In this document: piece after piece, positions 16,673 through 25,924 of the stretch | Numbering within the stretch: position 1 is the first letter of the stretch | Layout of the letters: every line of letters begins with the position of its first letter | Position numbers and translations under genes: made by a program | DNA from: an uncultured Hungatella sp. | GTDB lineage: Bacteria; Bacillota; Clostridia; Lachnospirales; Lachnospiraceae | Direction: 5' to 3' | Assembly (NCBI GenBank): GCA_910585435.1 | Contig: CAJUEJ010000021.1 | Span: 1-64,000 of the forward strand | DNA length: 64,000 nt | The notes under the pieces: model-generated | Database searches by the model: none | What the model was told of the DNA's origin: nothing | Seen by the model: the letters and a program-made list of their open reading frames with translations, nothing else

Positions 16673-17116
16673 ATGCAGATATCCAGCAGGTTTACCATTG
16701 CACTTCATATATTTGCCTGTATGGAAAGCTTTGGGAAGGATTATAAGATTACCAGTGATTTCCTGGCATCCAGTATCCAGGTAAACCCGGTTATTATACG
16801 GAAGCTTCTGTCGCAGCTTAAGGGCGCAGGGCTTATAGAGGTGGCCCGGGGCACAGGCGGCGCCAGACCTGCCAGGCCTGTAGATCAGATTACATTTTAT
16901 GATGTATATCAGGCAGTTGATCTGCTGGAGGATGGGGAATTGTTCCACTTCCACGAAAATCCCAATCCCAGCTGCCCTGTAGGAAAGAATATCCACAGGG
17001 CACTGGATGATAAGTTGATGCACATCCAGGAAGCCATGGAAAATGAGATGAAGAAATATACGATTGGAGAAGTTGCAGATGAGATAAAGCAATGCTTTCA
17101 GAGGCCTGGTCCGTAA
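16673..17116 (+). CDS. Rrf2-family transcriptional regulator
   Basis: 147 residues. The N-terminal winged helix reads QISSRFTIALHIFACM, then ITSDFLASSIQVNPVIIRKLLSQLKGAGLIE and the wing ARGTGGARPAR. The C-terminal half has a single conserved-type cysteine (NPSCPVG). It lacks the three-cysteine cluster of IscR/NsrR, so it is unlikely to hold an iron-sulfur cluster and is closer to the YwnA/CymR type. No structural gene follows it on the same strand; its targets may be the exporter upstream or genes elsewhere. A GAGGCCT/AGGCCTC inverted repeat (17101-17136) overlaps its end. Confidence 0.9.
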   Translation: MQISSRFTIALHIFACMESFGKDYKITSDFLASSIQVNPVIIRKLLSQLKGAGLIEVARGTGGARPARPVDQITFYDVYQAVDLLEDGELFHFHENPNPSCPVGKNIHRALDDKLMHIQEAMENEMKKYTIGEVADEIKQCFQRPGP

Positions 17117-17199
17117 AACATACCGGAGGAGGCCTCTGCTATTATGAAAATATTGAATTCTTACAGCAGATCTGCGCATCTGCTGCGCTGACCCTACGA

Positions 17200-18405
17200 C
17201 TACCAGTACATATTCCAGTCCGGACGCATAAGCCTTGTGAGCATTTCCATGAAGAAATAATCACCCCAGATCACGCACTCATCCACCCCGGAGTTGGCAC
17301 AGGTGTTATAGGGTGTCTTTTTAGCATAGGTGCCGTGGAGAAGCTGGCCGTTGGAGACAGAAACGTCAGTCACCTGGTAATTCTGAATCAGGGACAGAGC
17401 CAGCTTCCTGGCAATGGACTGATAGTAGGCTGCCTCTTTTTCAGGAAGATATTTGCTCATCTCCAGGAAACCGCAGCAGGCGATGGCAGCCGAGGAGGAA
17501 TCTCTGGGCTGTTCTGCCTCATCCCCGTTGCCAAACCCCAGATCCCAGAAAGGACACAGATCCTCAGGAAGGTGTCTTAAGAAATACCCGGAAACCCTCC
17601 GGAAATAGTCCAGATATTCCTCCCGCCCCGTATTTTTGTAGGCAATGGCGGTTCCGTAGATGCCCCAGGTCTGTCCTCTGGCCCAGGCAGAACTGTCTTT
17701 ATAACCCTGGCAGGTGGCCCCGTGGGAAAACTCATCTGTCTCCGGGTTAAACATGATGGTATGCCAGGTGGAATCATCATCTCTCACAATATATTTCATG
17801 GTGGTGTGGATATGGTTCTCTGCCACCTCTTTGTACCTTATATCCCCGGAGATATCCGTAGCCCAGTACAGAAGGGGGATATTTAACAGGCAGTCAATAA
17901 TCAGCCTGTGATTCTCCGGTGTGTCCATAGGCCCCCAGGCCTGTATGTATTTTCCCTTGGGACGGTATCTGGTCATCAGCTGGTCAGCTGCCATGAGGGC
18001 TGCCTCCTTTGCCTTTTCGCTGCCGGTCAGCTTGTAGGCAGACACGCAGGAGGGAGTGTAGAGAAAGCCCAGGTCGTGGTGGTCTACATAATGCTTGATC
18101 CGAATCCTCTCTAAAAAGGAATCCACCTGCTTATCTCCGGCCTCCTTAAACAGACGTCGGTCTTCCTCTTCCAGGGCGTTCTCATAGGCAAGCCATACTT
18201 CTCCTGTCCAGAAGCCGCTGGTCCAGTCCGTGTTGATGCCGGGGGTATAAAAATTGTTTTCACTGTTAGCTGCCGGAAAATGAGTCTCAAAGGCAGGCAG
18301 ATTGTGCTTCACCTGAGCGATGCACTGTGCCATAGCCTCCTTCTGCTGCTGCTCATTTATCTCCGGATACTGTTCAATCTGTTGAATCGTTAGCCATTTT
18401 TCCAA
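17200..18405 (-). CDS. GH88 unsaturated glucuronyl/galacturonyl hydrolase
   Basis: I choose a TTG start at 18405, because GGAG lies eight bases upstream; the in-frame ATG at 18423 has no ribosome binding site. The 401-residue product has the alpha/alpha-barrel motifs of GH88: WTSGFWTGEVWLA (about 61-73), HHDLGFLY with D111, and IIDCLLNIPLLYWA with D171. These two aspartates match the catalytic pair of Bacillus unsaturated glucuronyl hydrolase. The enzyme hydrates and releases the 4,5-unsaturated uronic acid made by polysaccharide lyases. There is no signal peptide, so it acts in the cytosol after ABC import. It is the last gene of the LacI operon. Confidence 0.9.
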   Translation of the reverse strand: MEKWLTIQQIEQYPEINEQQQKEAMAQCIAQVKHNLPAFETHFPAANSENNFYTPGINTDWTSGFWTGEVWLAYENALEEEDRRLFKEAGDKQVDSFLERIRIKHYVDHHDLGFLYTPSCVSAYKLTGSEKAKEAALMAADQLMTRYRPKGKYIQAWGPMDTPENHRLIIDCLLNIPLLYWATDISGDIRYKEVAENHIHTTMKYIVRDDDSTWHTIMFNPETDEFSHGATCQGYKDSSAWARGQTWGIYGTAIAYKNTGREEYLDYFRRVSGYFLRHLPEDLCPFWDLGFGNGDEAEQPRDSSSAAIACCGFLEMSKYLPEKEAAYYQSIARKLALSLIQNYQVTDVSVSNGQLLHGTYAKKTPYNTCANSGVDECVIWGDYFFMEMLTRLMRPDWNMYW

Positions 18406-18473
18406 AATAGATTCTCCTCTCATCAATCTAAAACCGTTATACTGATAGCACTTATTTCAATGAACGCTGTCTT

Positions 18474-19904
18474 TTAACAGCTGTCCGCTGCAGAGAGTAC
18501 ATTTCTCCAGTTTGCTGCGAATCCGTCCTTCTGCCGGTCCATCCAGTTTATTACCTGGATTTCCAGTTCCCGGGCCAGGGTATTTTCCGGCTCCTTCGTC
18601 AGATCCGCCGGGTGTTTTTGCAGAGGGTCTGTCTGATTGCAGTAGAGATAACGGGCAGGCTTTGGCGTCACATCATATCCCAGCTCCATGATGTAGGTAT
18701 AATCCTGCGTGCGTACGCCTCTCCAGCCGAAAGTCCTGGGATCCTTCCCCCACTTTTCAAACTCTCTGAGAAAAATATCTCTTCCCGGGCAGGCGCACAG
18801 AAAGCTTACTCTGCCAGGTTCCTCATCAGCTGTCACCAGGAACCGGGAGCAGTCCTCTCCTTCCACCCGGTCAGGAATCTCCACATCCAGAAGCCCCAGA
18901 ACGGTAGGCATCATATCCTGGCTTCCTATACAGGTGCGGCAGATTCGTTTGTCATTGCCAGGCACCCGCACTACAAAGGGGATTCTTATGGATTCCTCAT
19001 ACCACACATGTTTACCCATAAGGCCGTGGGATCCCATCATGTCGCCGTGATCCGAAGAGAGTACGATCACAGTGTCTTCATATAATCCATGTTCCTTTAA
19101 AAAATGTATCAGCCGCCCGAACTGATCATCCAGCCCGCTTACGGCAGCGTAATACTGTCTCGTGGCAAGCTTCAGCTCCTCCTGGGTATAGTTTACTGCC
19201 TCCCACGTATGGTGATGGATGTGTTCCAGGTTCACATTGTCTTTCAGCTTCACATCCGGGTACAGCTTCAGGTATTTTTCAGGTACCTGATCGTATGGGC
19301 TGTGAGGCGGATTCCAGGCAAGATACAGGGCGAAGGGCATATCCTTCTTCGCTGCCTGAGAAAGATATTCCATAGCTTTATCCGTCTCATGCTCTACCGA
19401 CCACTTGCCGGGGCGGATCATCTCAGGGGTGTCCTGCCAGTAGTGGGGCGTCAGATGCATATCGTAGGTTCCGTAAGAATACCAATAGTCAAAACCATGT
19501 CTGCGCACCCCCGGCGGTGTATAGGCATCCCAGTCCCTTGCCCCTGATACAGGCTCTTTACAATGATTTTGTTCTGGCTCATCCAGGTGCCATTTCCCGA
19601 TGTAGGCAGTCTGATATCCGGCATGTTTAAGTACCTGCCCTATGGAGATTTCATCATCTCCAAGGCGCATGGAAAGCCCGTTCTTACAGTTGGTGAACAT
19701 GCCCAGAGAAAGGGGATACCTGCCTGTCAGCAGGCTGGCGCGGTGAGGCGAGCATACGGGAAATGTACTGAAAGCATGATCACAGTATGTGGCTTCCTGA
19801 CAAAAGGCATCCATATTAGGCGTCAGAACCGGGTCCTCCATAGAGGCTCCCATAGCTCCGGCCCGCCATTGATCCGCAAAAACAAACAGCAGGTTCTTTT
19901 TCAT
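18474..19904 (-). CDS. Formylglycine-dependent sulfatase
   Basis: 476 residues without a signal peptide, so cytosolic. The metal-binding start LLFVFADQWRAG includes D11. The sulfatase signature VCSPHRASLLTGR places the cysteine to be converted to formylglycine at C51. IGKWHLD and SSDHGDMMGSHGLMGK supply further active-site residues. The Cys form needs a maturase, presumably an anaerobic radical-SAM enzyme encoded outside this window. The start overlaps the stop of the enolase-superfamily gene (ATGA). It should remove sulfate from an imported oligosaccharide before or after GH88 acts; the exact sugar is unknown. Confidence 0.92.
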   Translation of the reverse strand: MKKNLLFVFADQWRAGAMGASMEDPVLTPNMDAFCQEATYCDHAFSTFPVCSPHRASLLTGRYPLSLGMFTNCKNGLSMRLGDDEISIGQVLKHAGYQTAYIGKWHLDEPEQNHCKEPVSGARDWDAYTPPGVRRHGFDYWYSYGTYDMHLTPHYWQDTPEMIRPGKWSVEHETDKAMEYLSQAAKKDMPFALYLAWNPPHSPYDQVPEKYLKLYPDVKLKDNVNLEHIHHHTWEAVNYTQEELKLATRQYYAAVSGLDDQFGRLIHFLKEHGLYEDTVIVLSSDHGDMMGSHGLMGKHVWYEESIRIPFVVRVPGNDKRICRTCIGSQDMMPTVLGLLDVEIPDRVEGEDCSRFLVTADEEPGRVSFLCACPGRDIFLREFEKWGKDPRTFGWRGVRTQDYTYIMELGYDVTPKPARYLYCNQTDPLQKHPADLTKEPENTLARELEIQVINWMDRQKDGFAANWRNVLSAADSC

Positions 19905-21094
19905 TGTCCCCTCCTTTTTGCAGGCAGAATCTCCTCAAAAAGATCGGTTTCTGCTGCCAGCTTTTCTTCATCCAAATCGATTCCAAACCCATCTTTTAAT
20001 GTGAATGTTACCGGGTTCTGGCTGCTGTCTGTGGCAAGGCTTCTGACACAGCGATAGAAAAAATCGGATTCATTCCTTTTTTCCGCAGCCTCCACCCACC
20101 TGGCTCCCAGACCGTATGCCAACTGCTGCCAGATGGAGGCTGAGGGCCCCACCAGGCTGTCATCGCCGATCATCAGCCCGGCTCCCAGCTGTCTGATCCG
20201 TCCTGCCAAAACCACTGCATCCACGATGGAACCGGCGGAATCCGGATGGATGTTGTAGATTTTCCCCATGCCGGCACAGATCTCCTTAATAGAACGGCGG
20301 GAGGGCCGCATGGGATAGTCAGGGATCAGCTCCAGAGGAGAGACGGAACTTTGAAGCTTTACCCACTCATCCCTGGAGAGGAATGCCGGATCCTCACAGG
20401 CATCCAGTCCTGCCTGATGTAAGTCTTTCATCTGTTCCTCAATCTGTGGCAGAGGCGTTATTTCCCCCTCTGGCCGATATCCGCAGTTCACATCTCCGAT
20501 CAAAAAGGTTTCTTCTGCCGGACAGATCTTCCTCACAGTCTGTATAACCTGGCAGTCCAGCCCGGTTTTTCCAAACAGCTTGACTTTAATAAACTGGTTT
20601 TTGCCCTGGCTTTTTGCCCATCGGGCGCTTTCCTCTACTTCTTCTAAATTATCGCTGAGGATTACATGGACGCTGCACACCGGTGTCCCCTGGTTAAGGC
20701 CCAGAAGGGCATTGGCCGGGCAGCCGGATATCTTTCCGCACAGATCGATGAGAGCCATTTCCGTCATCTCCATCAGCTGTTCCGGCCAGATATCCTGATG
20801 TTCCCTTAAAGCTTTAAGCGCCTCTCCGACATGGAGGCCTGCCAGGTCTTCCAGCAGTTTTTTCCAGGGCTTTAACGAAGCCTCCGGTTCATTTACTGAC
20901 AGGATACACTCGGCAAAGCCAGTCTTCCCCCCGGCCGAAACCGCTGCGATCACATGCTGGCGGCTGGACCAGGTGCCAAAGCTGAAGTGCTTCATGGCAT
21001 AGATATGTTTCAAATATAAACGAATCGATTCCACAGGCCCTTTTACAGCATACAGCCTGTCAAGAATTTCATTCCGCTGCCTGTCATAACACAT
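19901..21094 (-). CDS. Enolase-superfamily (muconate/mandelate type) enzyme
   Basis: 397 residues. Catalytic lysines appear as K170 and K172 in FIKVKLFG. Metal ligands are D201 (IGDVN), E234 (ACEDPA) and D259 (LIPDYPM). The last barrel strands read IYNIHPDSAGSIVDA and MIGDDSLVGPSAS. The family abstracts a proton next to a carboxylate and leads to racemisation, dehydration or cycloisomerisation. In this operon an acid-sugar dehydratase or epimerase acting on a uronate-derived compound is the best guess. A typical His-Asp dyad of acid-sugar dehydratases is not obvious, so the reaction remains open. AAAGGATAAT serves as ribosome binding site. Confidence 0.82.
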   Translation of the reverse strand: MCYDRQRNEILDRLYAVKGPVESIRLYLKHIYAMKHFSFGTWSSRQHVIAAVSAGGKTGFAECILSVNEPEASLKPWKKLLEDLAGLHVGEALKALREHQDIWPEQLMEMTEMALIDLCGKISGCPANALLGLNQGTPVCSVHVILSDNLEEVEESARWAKSQGKNQFIKVKLFGKTGLDCQVIQTVRKICPAEETFLIGDVNCGYRPEGEITPLPQIEEQMKDLHQAGLDACEDPAFLSRDEWVKLQSSVSPLELIPDYPMRPSRRSIKEICAGMGKIYNIHPDSAGSIVDAVVLAGRIRQLGAGLMIGDDSLVGPSASIWQQLAYGLGARWVEAAEKRNESDFFYRCVRSLATDSSQNPVTFTLKDGFGIDLDEEKLAAETDLFEEILPAKRRGQ

Positions 21095-21095
21095 A

Positions 21096-21980
21096 TTATC
21101 CTTTCACACCTCCGGTAAGGCCGCCTACAATATATCTGCTGAGGGCGATATACAAAATGAATGTGGGAAGGAAGACGATGATGACTGCCGCAAACAGGCC
21201 GCACCAGTCTCCGCTGTACTGCATGCCGTTGATCATGGAGAACAATCCCAGGGCCACAGGCCGCAGCTTCTCCGAGTTGACAAATAACAGGGAGAGGAAG
21301 TACTCGTTCCAGATGTTGACAAAATTAAAAATAGTCACTGTAATAAGCCCGCCCTGAGCCATGGGAAATACGATCTTCCAGAAAGCCTTAATGGGGTGGC
21401 ACCCGTCGATTGCCGCCGCCTCCTCATAAGAACGGGAGATATTTTCAAAATACGCCATGAGGAAGATGGTGGTGTAAGGGATTTTCGTTGCTACGAACAG
21501 GGCGATCAGCACGATCCGGTTGGATACTTCATTTCGAAGGAGCCCTGCCCTGGCGATAATCATATACAGAGGGATAATCACCATGATGACCGGCACGCCT
21601 GTTGTAGCCGCAAGCAGTGTCTTGATAAGCCCGGAGCCCGGAAATTTAAACCGCTGCAGGACGTAAGAGTAGGGGGCGCACATCACAATCAGCAGGATAC
21701 AGGAGATCACTGCATAAAGCAAGGAGTTCATAAAGTAAACTGACACATTAGAAGCCACCCACACCCTGGAATAGTTCTCAAAATGCAGCCCGGTGCTGAA
21801 CTCAAAAATCGTTCCGCGGAAAATATCGCCGGTGGTGGACAGGCTGGCAGCAATAACCCAGATGAGGATGACTGCCGTAAAACCTACCCAGGCCATCAGC
21901 ACCAGATATCCGGGGGCAAGGGCCAGCTCTTTTTTCAGACTAAATGGATTGTTTTCTTTTTCTTTATTATTCTTCCACAC
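21096..21980 (-). CDS. Carbohydrate ABC transporter permease (MalG-like)
   Basis: 294 residues with six membrane segments. The ATPase-contact EAA loop reads EEAAAIDGCHPIKAFWKIVFP. The C-terminus VGGLTGGVKG is the usual end of this subfamily (CUT1). It follows the other permease gene by 11 bases and precedes the enolase-superfamily gene by one base. No ATPase gene is present, as is normal for clostridial CUT1 loci that share an MsmX-like ATPase. Confidence 0.93.
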   Translation of the reverse strand: MWKNNKEKENNPFSLKKELALAPGYLVLMAWVGFTAVILIWVIAASLSTTGDIFRGTIFEFSTGLHFENYSRVWVASNVSVYFMNSLLYAVISCILLIVMCAPYSYVLQRFKFPGSGLIKTLLAATTGVPVIMVIIPLYMIIARAGLLRNEVSNRIVLIALFVATKIPYTTIFLMAYFENISRSYEEAAAIDGCHPIKAFWKIVFPMAQGGLITVTIFNFVNIWNEYFLSLLFVNSEKLRPVALGLFSMINGMQYSGDWCGLFAAVIIVFLPTFILYIALSRYIVGGLTGGVKG

Positions 21981-21991
21981 GTTGAGCCTCC

Positions 21992-22900
21992 TTAAAATTC
22001 CAGATCGTCGTCTTTAATCAGACGGTTTACCAATGTAAATATAAACACAATGAACAGACAGAGCATGACGCCCACAGCTGCCGCAATACCTGCGTCACGC
22101 CGGATCTCATCTACGTTCTCAGCTCCAAACAGCTTATCGTACATATAAACCATAGGCACTACCGTAGATGTGTCTGCGCTGATAGGGGAAAACAGTTTGG
22201 ACCAGATGAAGAATCCGGATACGCTGATAGACCACATGATAATATTGGTACGGAAGATTCCTTTCAGCAGAGGCAGCGTAATGTAAAAGAACTGTTTCAC
22301 TTTGTTGGCCCCGTCGATGGCGGCAGCCTCATAGTAATCGATGCCTATCCGCTCGATTCCGCTGACCCAGATAAGCATAAAGTGTCCGATCATGCCGAAG
22401 CAGTAGGAGATTAGGAGGGCCCAGAACTTATAGTCAGCGCTGAGCCACTGGATACGGGCCACAGAGTCCAGATGCAGTGCGGAGAAAAACTTTGTCATAA
22501 ATCCGTAGGACGGATTGAATATGTACTGGATCCACATGGTCGCCATAGCCACGGCGCTGATTACATTGGGAAGATAGATAGCTGCCTGGAAGAAACCTCT
22601 TCCACGTATGCCGTTTTTTAATATAACTGCCAGAACCAGGGAGATCCCCAACGTGATCACTCCGCCGATTAAAAATATCTTTGCCAGATTGATCCAGGAA
22701 GCCTGGTACAGAGAGTTTCTCATCAGGCTGATATAATTTCCTATACCGTTAAATTTCCATTTATCCACTGAATCCGTAATCTCCTGGATCGAGAAGAAGC
22801 TCATGATTACGGTACGGATAATCGGATATATCAGGGTCACCAGAAAGACCAGTGTACCCGGCAAAGCAAATGCAATAATCATGCTGCGGTTTCTTTTCAT
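21992..22900 (-). CDS. Carbohydrate ABC transporter permease (MalF-like)
   Basis: I choose ATG 22900 (MKRNRSMIIAFALPG), seven bases behind AAAGGG, which gives 302 residues. ATG 22906 is a near alternative, and the longer frame to 22954 runs into the upstream hairpin. Six membrane segments are visible. The EAA loop is YYEAAAIDGANKVKQFFYITLP. A 46-residue insert near the end (AENVDEIRRDAG) is typical of sugar permeases of this group. It pairs with the MalG-like subunit downstream. Confidence 0.92.
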   Translation of the reverse strand: MKRNRSMIIAFALPGTLVFLVTLIYPIIRTVIMSFFSIQEITDSVDKWKFNGIGNYISLMRNSLYQASWINLAKIFLIGGVITLGISLVLAVILKNGIRGRGFFQAAIYLPNVISAVAMATMWIQYIFNPSYGFMTKFFSALHLDSVARIQWLSADYKFWALLISYCFGMIGHFMLIWVSGIERIGIDYYEAAAIDGANKVKQFFYITLPLLKGIFRTNIIMWSISVSGFFIWSKLFSPISADTSTVVPMVYMYDKLFGAENVDEIRRDAGIAAAVGVMLCLFIVFIFTLVNRLIKDDDLEF

Positions 22901-22923
22901 TGCCATTCCCTTTCTTTTTAAAT

Positions 22924-22954
22924 ATGGCGTACAACTTATGAAATTGTACGCCAT
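22924..22954 (-). terminator. Hairpin between binding-protein and permease genes
   Basis: A perfect 11-base stem (22944-22954 with 22924-22934) around a nine-base loop is followed on the minus strand by ATTTAAAAAG. This weak terminator or 3' stabiliser is well placed to raise binding-protein output over permease output. Confidence 0.65.
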
Positions 22955-22998
22955 TTGCCGCGATTATCTGTTACTTATTTTAAAAGTCCCTTGCAGGC

Positions 22999-24372
22999 TT
23001 ACTTTTTGGAAGCTGCCAGCATATTATCCACAAATTCCTGTGCTGTACAAGTTCCTGCATACAGCTTCATCAGGTTTTCTTTTAATGCCGGTGTGATGTC
23101 CGGGTTGTTCTCCAGGCCTCCGGAGGTAGCGAACAGCTCTGTACAGCCATCCATATAGGGCTTAGCCTCCTGAAGCTGCTCTGGCCAGGACTCGTTGTTC
23201 TTGTCTGCCGGAAGTGCCAGGCTTTCCTGGGCAAGCTTTGTATCCCAGCTTCCGCGGGTAAGTTTTACGATGAGGGCAAATGCTGCCTCCGGGTTAGCAC
23301 ATTTCTTGGTGATGGCAAAGCTCTGATTTCCGATAACCATGGCTTCCTGTCCGTTGATGCCGTTTTCTACTTCCGGATATGCGAAGAATCCCCATCTGAA
23401 ATTCGGTCCAGTAATGGTTTTCGTCTCATTCACCACATAGGTTCCTGCACAGTACATGGCAGCCAGTCCTGTGGCAAGCTCTGTGTTCTGTCCAGTGGGC
23501 CATACGTTAGCTCCTACCTGAGGGGAGAAATATCCTTTGGAAGCCAGATCCTCAAAAGCCTTTGCTGCAGCCAGAACCTCTTCCTTGTCCCACAGTCCGT
23601 CATTTACCACTTTCTTTACTTCCTCGTCGCCGATGAGACGGGCCAGATGCTGTCCAAATGCCTGCATTGCATAGGCGTCATCTGTAGTCAGGGCTGTATA
23701 GCCGGCATCTTTCAGCTTCTGGCATGCATCCAGGAATTCCTCCCAGGTCACCGGTGCCTTGGTGATGCCTGCCTTGTCAAACATATCTTTATTATATAAG
23801 TAACCGTTGGCTTTCATCTGATAAGGAATCTCATAGAGCTGTCCGTCGCTGTAATAGCTTCTGTTGAGAGTCATCAGGGCCGGGTTGGTGTCTTTTTCGT
23901 AGTCATTAGCCTTCATCAGATCTTCCAGACAGATGATACGGTCACCGTAATTGCTTTTGTTGCCTGCGCCGTCAAACAGGTCCACCTGCTGGTCTGCGTC
24001 CAGAGCCGGAATCAGGCCTTCCTTGATGCCCTTTCTCCCTTTAAACTGAAGATCCACCTGAGCGCCGGTCTCTGCCTCGAACTCCTTCACTGCTTCGGTA
24101 ATCACGATGCCCTGAGGCTCTGTGGACTCCCAGTTGGACCAGTATACCAGCTTTACACCGCTGAAGTCTCCGGAGCCTCCAGATGCCTCTGCTGCTGTTG
24201 TAGCATCGGCCGCCGGTGCTGCTGTTGTAGCTGCTGCCGCAGTGGTTTCAGAAGATCCTGCCGCTGTTGTATTTGCCGAGCCACCGGATGAGCTGCTGCC
24301 GCACCCGGCCAGAATTGTAGTGATTAAAGCACCGCAGGTTACCAGGCTCATCCATTTTCTTGATTTTTTCAT
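22999..24372 (-). CDS. Extracellular solute-binding lipoprotein of the sugar ABC transporter
   Basis: 457 residues from ATG 24372, eight bases behind GGAGG. The lipoprotein signal is MKKSRKWMSLVTC... with the lipobox ILAGC, followed by a long Ser/Ala/Thr-rich linker (about 24-66) that spans the wall region. The mature domain is of the family-1 sugar-binding type, with VKLVYWSNWESTEPQG and YEIPYQMKANGYLYNKDMFDKAG. It delivers the substrate to the permeases encoded downstream. Uronate-containing oligosaccharide is inferred from the operon. Confidence 0.92.
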   Translation of the reverse strand: MKKSRKWMSLVTCGALITTILAGCGSSSSGGSANTTAAGSSETTAAAATTAAPAADATTAAEASGGSGDFSGVKLVYWSNWESTEPQGIVITEAVKEFEAETGAQVDLQFKGRKGIKEGLIPALDADQQVDLFDGAGNKSNYGDRIICLEDLMKANDYEKDTNPALMTLNRSYYSDGQLYEIPYQMKANGYLYNKDMFDKAGITKAPVTWEEFLDACQKLKDAGYTALTTDDAYAMQAFGQHLARLIGDEEVKKVVNDGLWDKEEVLAAAKAFEDLASKGYFSPQVGANVWPTGQNTELATGLAAMYCAGTYVVNETKTITGPNFRWGFFAYPEVENGINGQEAMVIGNQSFAITKKCANPEAAFALIVKLTRGSWDTKLAQESLALPADKNNESWPEQLQEAKPYMDGCTELFATSGGLENNPDITPALKENLMKLYAGTCTAQEFVDNMLAASKK

Positions 24373-24376
24373 TTTT

Positions 24377-25480
24377 TTACCTCCAAGTTTTGATGTGATT
24401 TGAGCTTTCATAGAAGCTCAAGTTACTTTTCAGCACAATATCGATGGGGCAGTCTACTCTCTGGGGAGGCTCCATATGCTTGATAATGGAATCCACCAGA
24501 ATACTGAGTCCCGTATACCCCTTCATATATGCGCCCTGGTTAATCACCGCTTTCATTTCTCCGTTCCTCAAGAATTGCGCTGTTGTCTCGATTAAATCCG
24601 TACCAATAATTGAGATCCGATTCATCAGCCCCATATCCTTCACTGCTTTTACAATCAGCGCATTGTCATGGGAAGTGAGAGCATAACATGTCACCACATC
24701 AGGGTATTGACGCAGCGCTTCCTTCAATGCCTGGTCTATCACCTCGTCTTTTTCATGGCGATTGGAATAGCCTTTTACAATCTGCACGGACAGCCGGCTC
24801 CCTGCCTCCCTCAAAAATTCAGTCAGTCCTCCGATCTTGTTGATGTGAATCTTGGAATCGGGACGTCCCTCAGATACGAGGAGGGTTCCTGTTTTGGGAG
24901 AGATCAGGTCGATCAGCTCCCCTGCTACCCGCCCCAACACTTTCTCGTTAGGCGGAATGCAGTACAGGCCTTCCGGCTCCTTCAGCTCATCATCGATCAC
25001 GATAGTGACAATCTTCTGTGCTACCATCCGCTGCAGCTGAAACAGTACTTTAGGGCTGCGGGTGTAGGAAAACGTAACCACACCTGCATATTTTTCATTT
25101 CCCGCATCCGCAATTAATTTCAGTAATTCGTATTGATTCTGCTCATCCCGACAGGGAAACTCCTCAATCTCGATGTTCAGCCCCTTGACCTCCTTGGCCA
25201 TGGTGCGGAAGCCTTTCCAGATATAATCGAAATAAAGCCCGTCGTTTTCCGGAAGGACAGCAGCAATATGTCTGGTCGCCCTTTTGATGGACGATGCCGC
25301 GTAGTTGATCTCATATCCCATCTCCTTGGCAGTCTCAAGGATCTGCCTGCGAAGCTTTTCTCCCACTCCCTCTTTGCCGGTCAGTGCCCTGTGGACAGAA
25401 GTGGCGGAAACATTCAATCTGGCAGAAATATCTTTTATTGTAATTGGGCCTGTGCCCTTTACCTCATAAGCTTCAGACAT
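24377..25480 (-). CDS. LacI-family transcriptional regulator
   Basis: 367 residues from ATG 25480, six bases behind GGAGAG; a longer frame lacks support. The helix-turn-helix reads ITIKDISARLNVSATSVHRALTGKEGVGEKLRR, of which the hinge helix follows as YAASSIKR. The effector domain (about 65-367) is of the periplasmic-binding type (AAVLPENDGLYFDYIWKGF). It is the first gene of the operon it probably controls, four bases upstream of the binding-protein gene. The twin operators at 25718-25760 are the likely autoregulatory sites. Confidence 0.93.
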   Translation of the reverse strand: MSEAYEVKGTGPITIKDISARLNVSATSVHRALTGKEGVGEKLRRQILETAKEMGYEINYAASSIKRATRHIAAVLPENDGLYFDYIWKGFRTMAKEVKGLNIEIEEFPCRDEQNQYELLKLIADAGNEKYAGVVTFSYTRSPKVLFQLQRMVAQKIVTIVIDDELKEPEGLYCIPPNEKVLGRVAGELIDLISPKTGTLLVSEGRPDSKIHINKIGGLTEFLREAGSRLSVQIVKGYSNRHEKDEVIDQALKEALRQYPDVVTCYALTSHDNALIVKAVKDMGLMNRISIIGTDLIETTAQFLRNGEMKAVINQGAYMKGYTGLSILVDSIIKHMEPPQRVDCPIDIVLKSNLSFYESSNHIKTWR

Positions 25481-25717
25481 AACATTCTCTCCTTCCTCTG
25501 GTGTAACGCCGTTAATTAAATTCATTATAACATTTTTATAACGGTTCAGCCAGAGATTTACAGTCTGGCAGCCTGGTATTCTTATACAATCCAGGCGGAT
25601 TCAGACTACCCGCATGCTTTGCCGCTAAACCAAATTACGGTGGGTCAGACGGCATCGTCATAGAAATTATGACCAAACTATTATATAAAAAAACTCTGCC
25701 ATATAACATATTGCATA

Positions 25718-25790
25718 ATTTAACGATTGCTTAAATAATTACGTTATCGTTTACGTAATTTATTAAAACACAAAAAAAGGAATTTGTCAA
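25718..25790 (-). promoter_or_regulatory. Consensus promoter with two palindromic operators for the LacI operon
   Basis: On the minus strand TTGACA (25790-25785), a 17-base spacer and TTTAAT (25767-25762) form a near-perfect promoter. Directly downstream lie two palindromes. The first is AATTACGT (25737-25744) N8 ACGTAATT (25753-25760), with GTAAACGATAAC in the centre. The second is ATTTAA-N7-TTAAAT at 25718-25736, also containing AACGAT. Both resemble LacI-family operators and would overlap the start of transcription. The leader to 25480 is about 270 bases and includes a second TATAAT near 25530. The stretch 25791-25924 is AT-rich and shows nothing else I can name. Confidence 0.75.
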
Positions 25791-25924
25791 TACATATGTC
25801 AAAAAAAATATGGTATTTTCAAAGTATTTGGTTAACCTGTATAATTTCTGGCCTTACAGGATGGTAAATTATACCAGTGTATAGTAAAAAGCACCAATAA
25901 CAGAGGGCTGTTTCATAAAAATAC

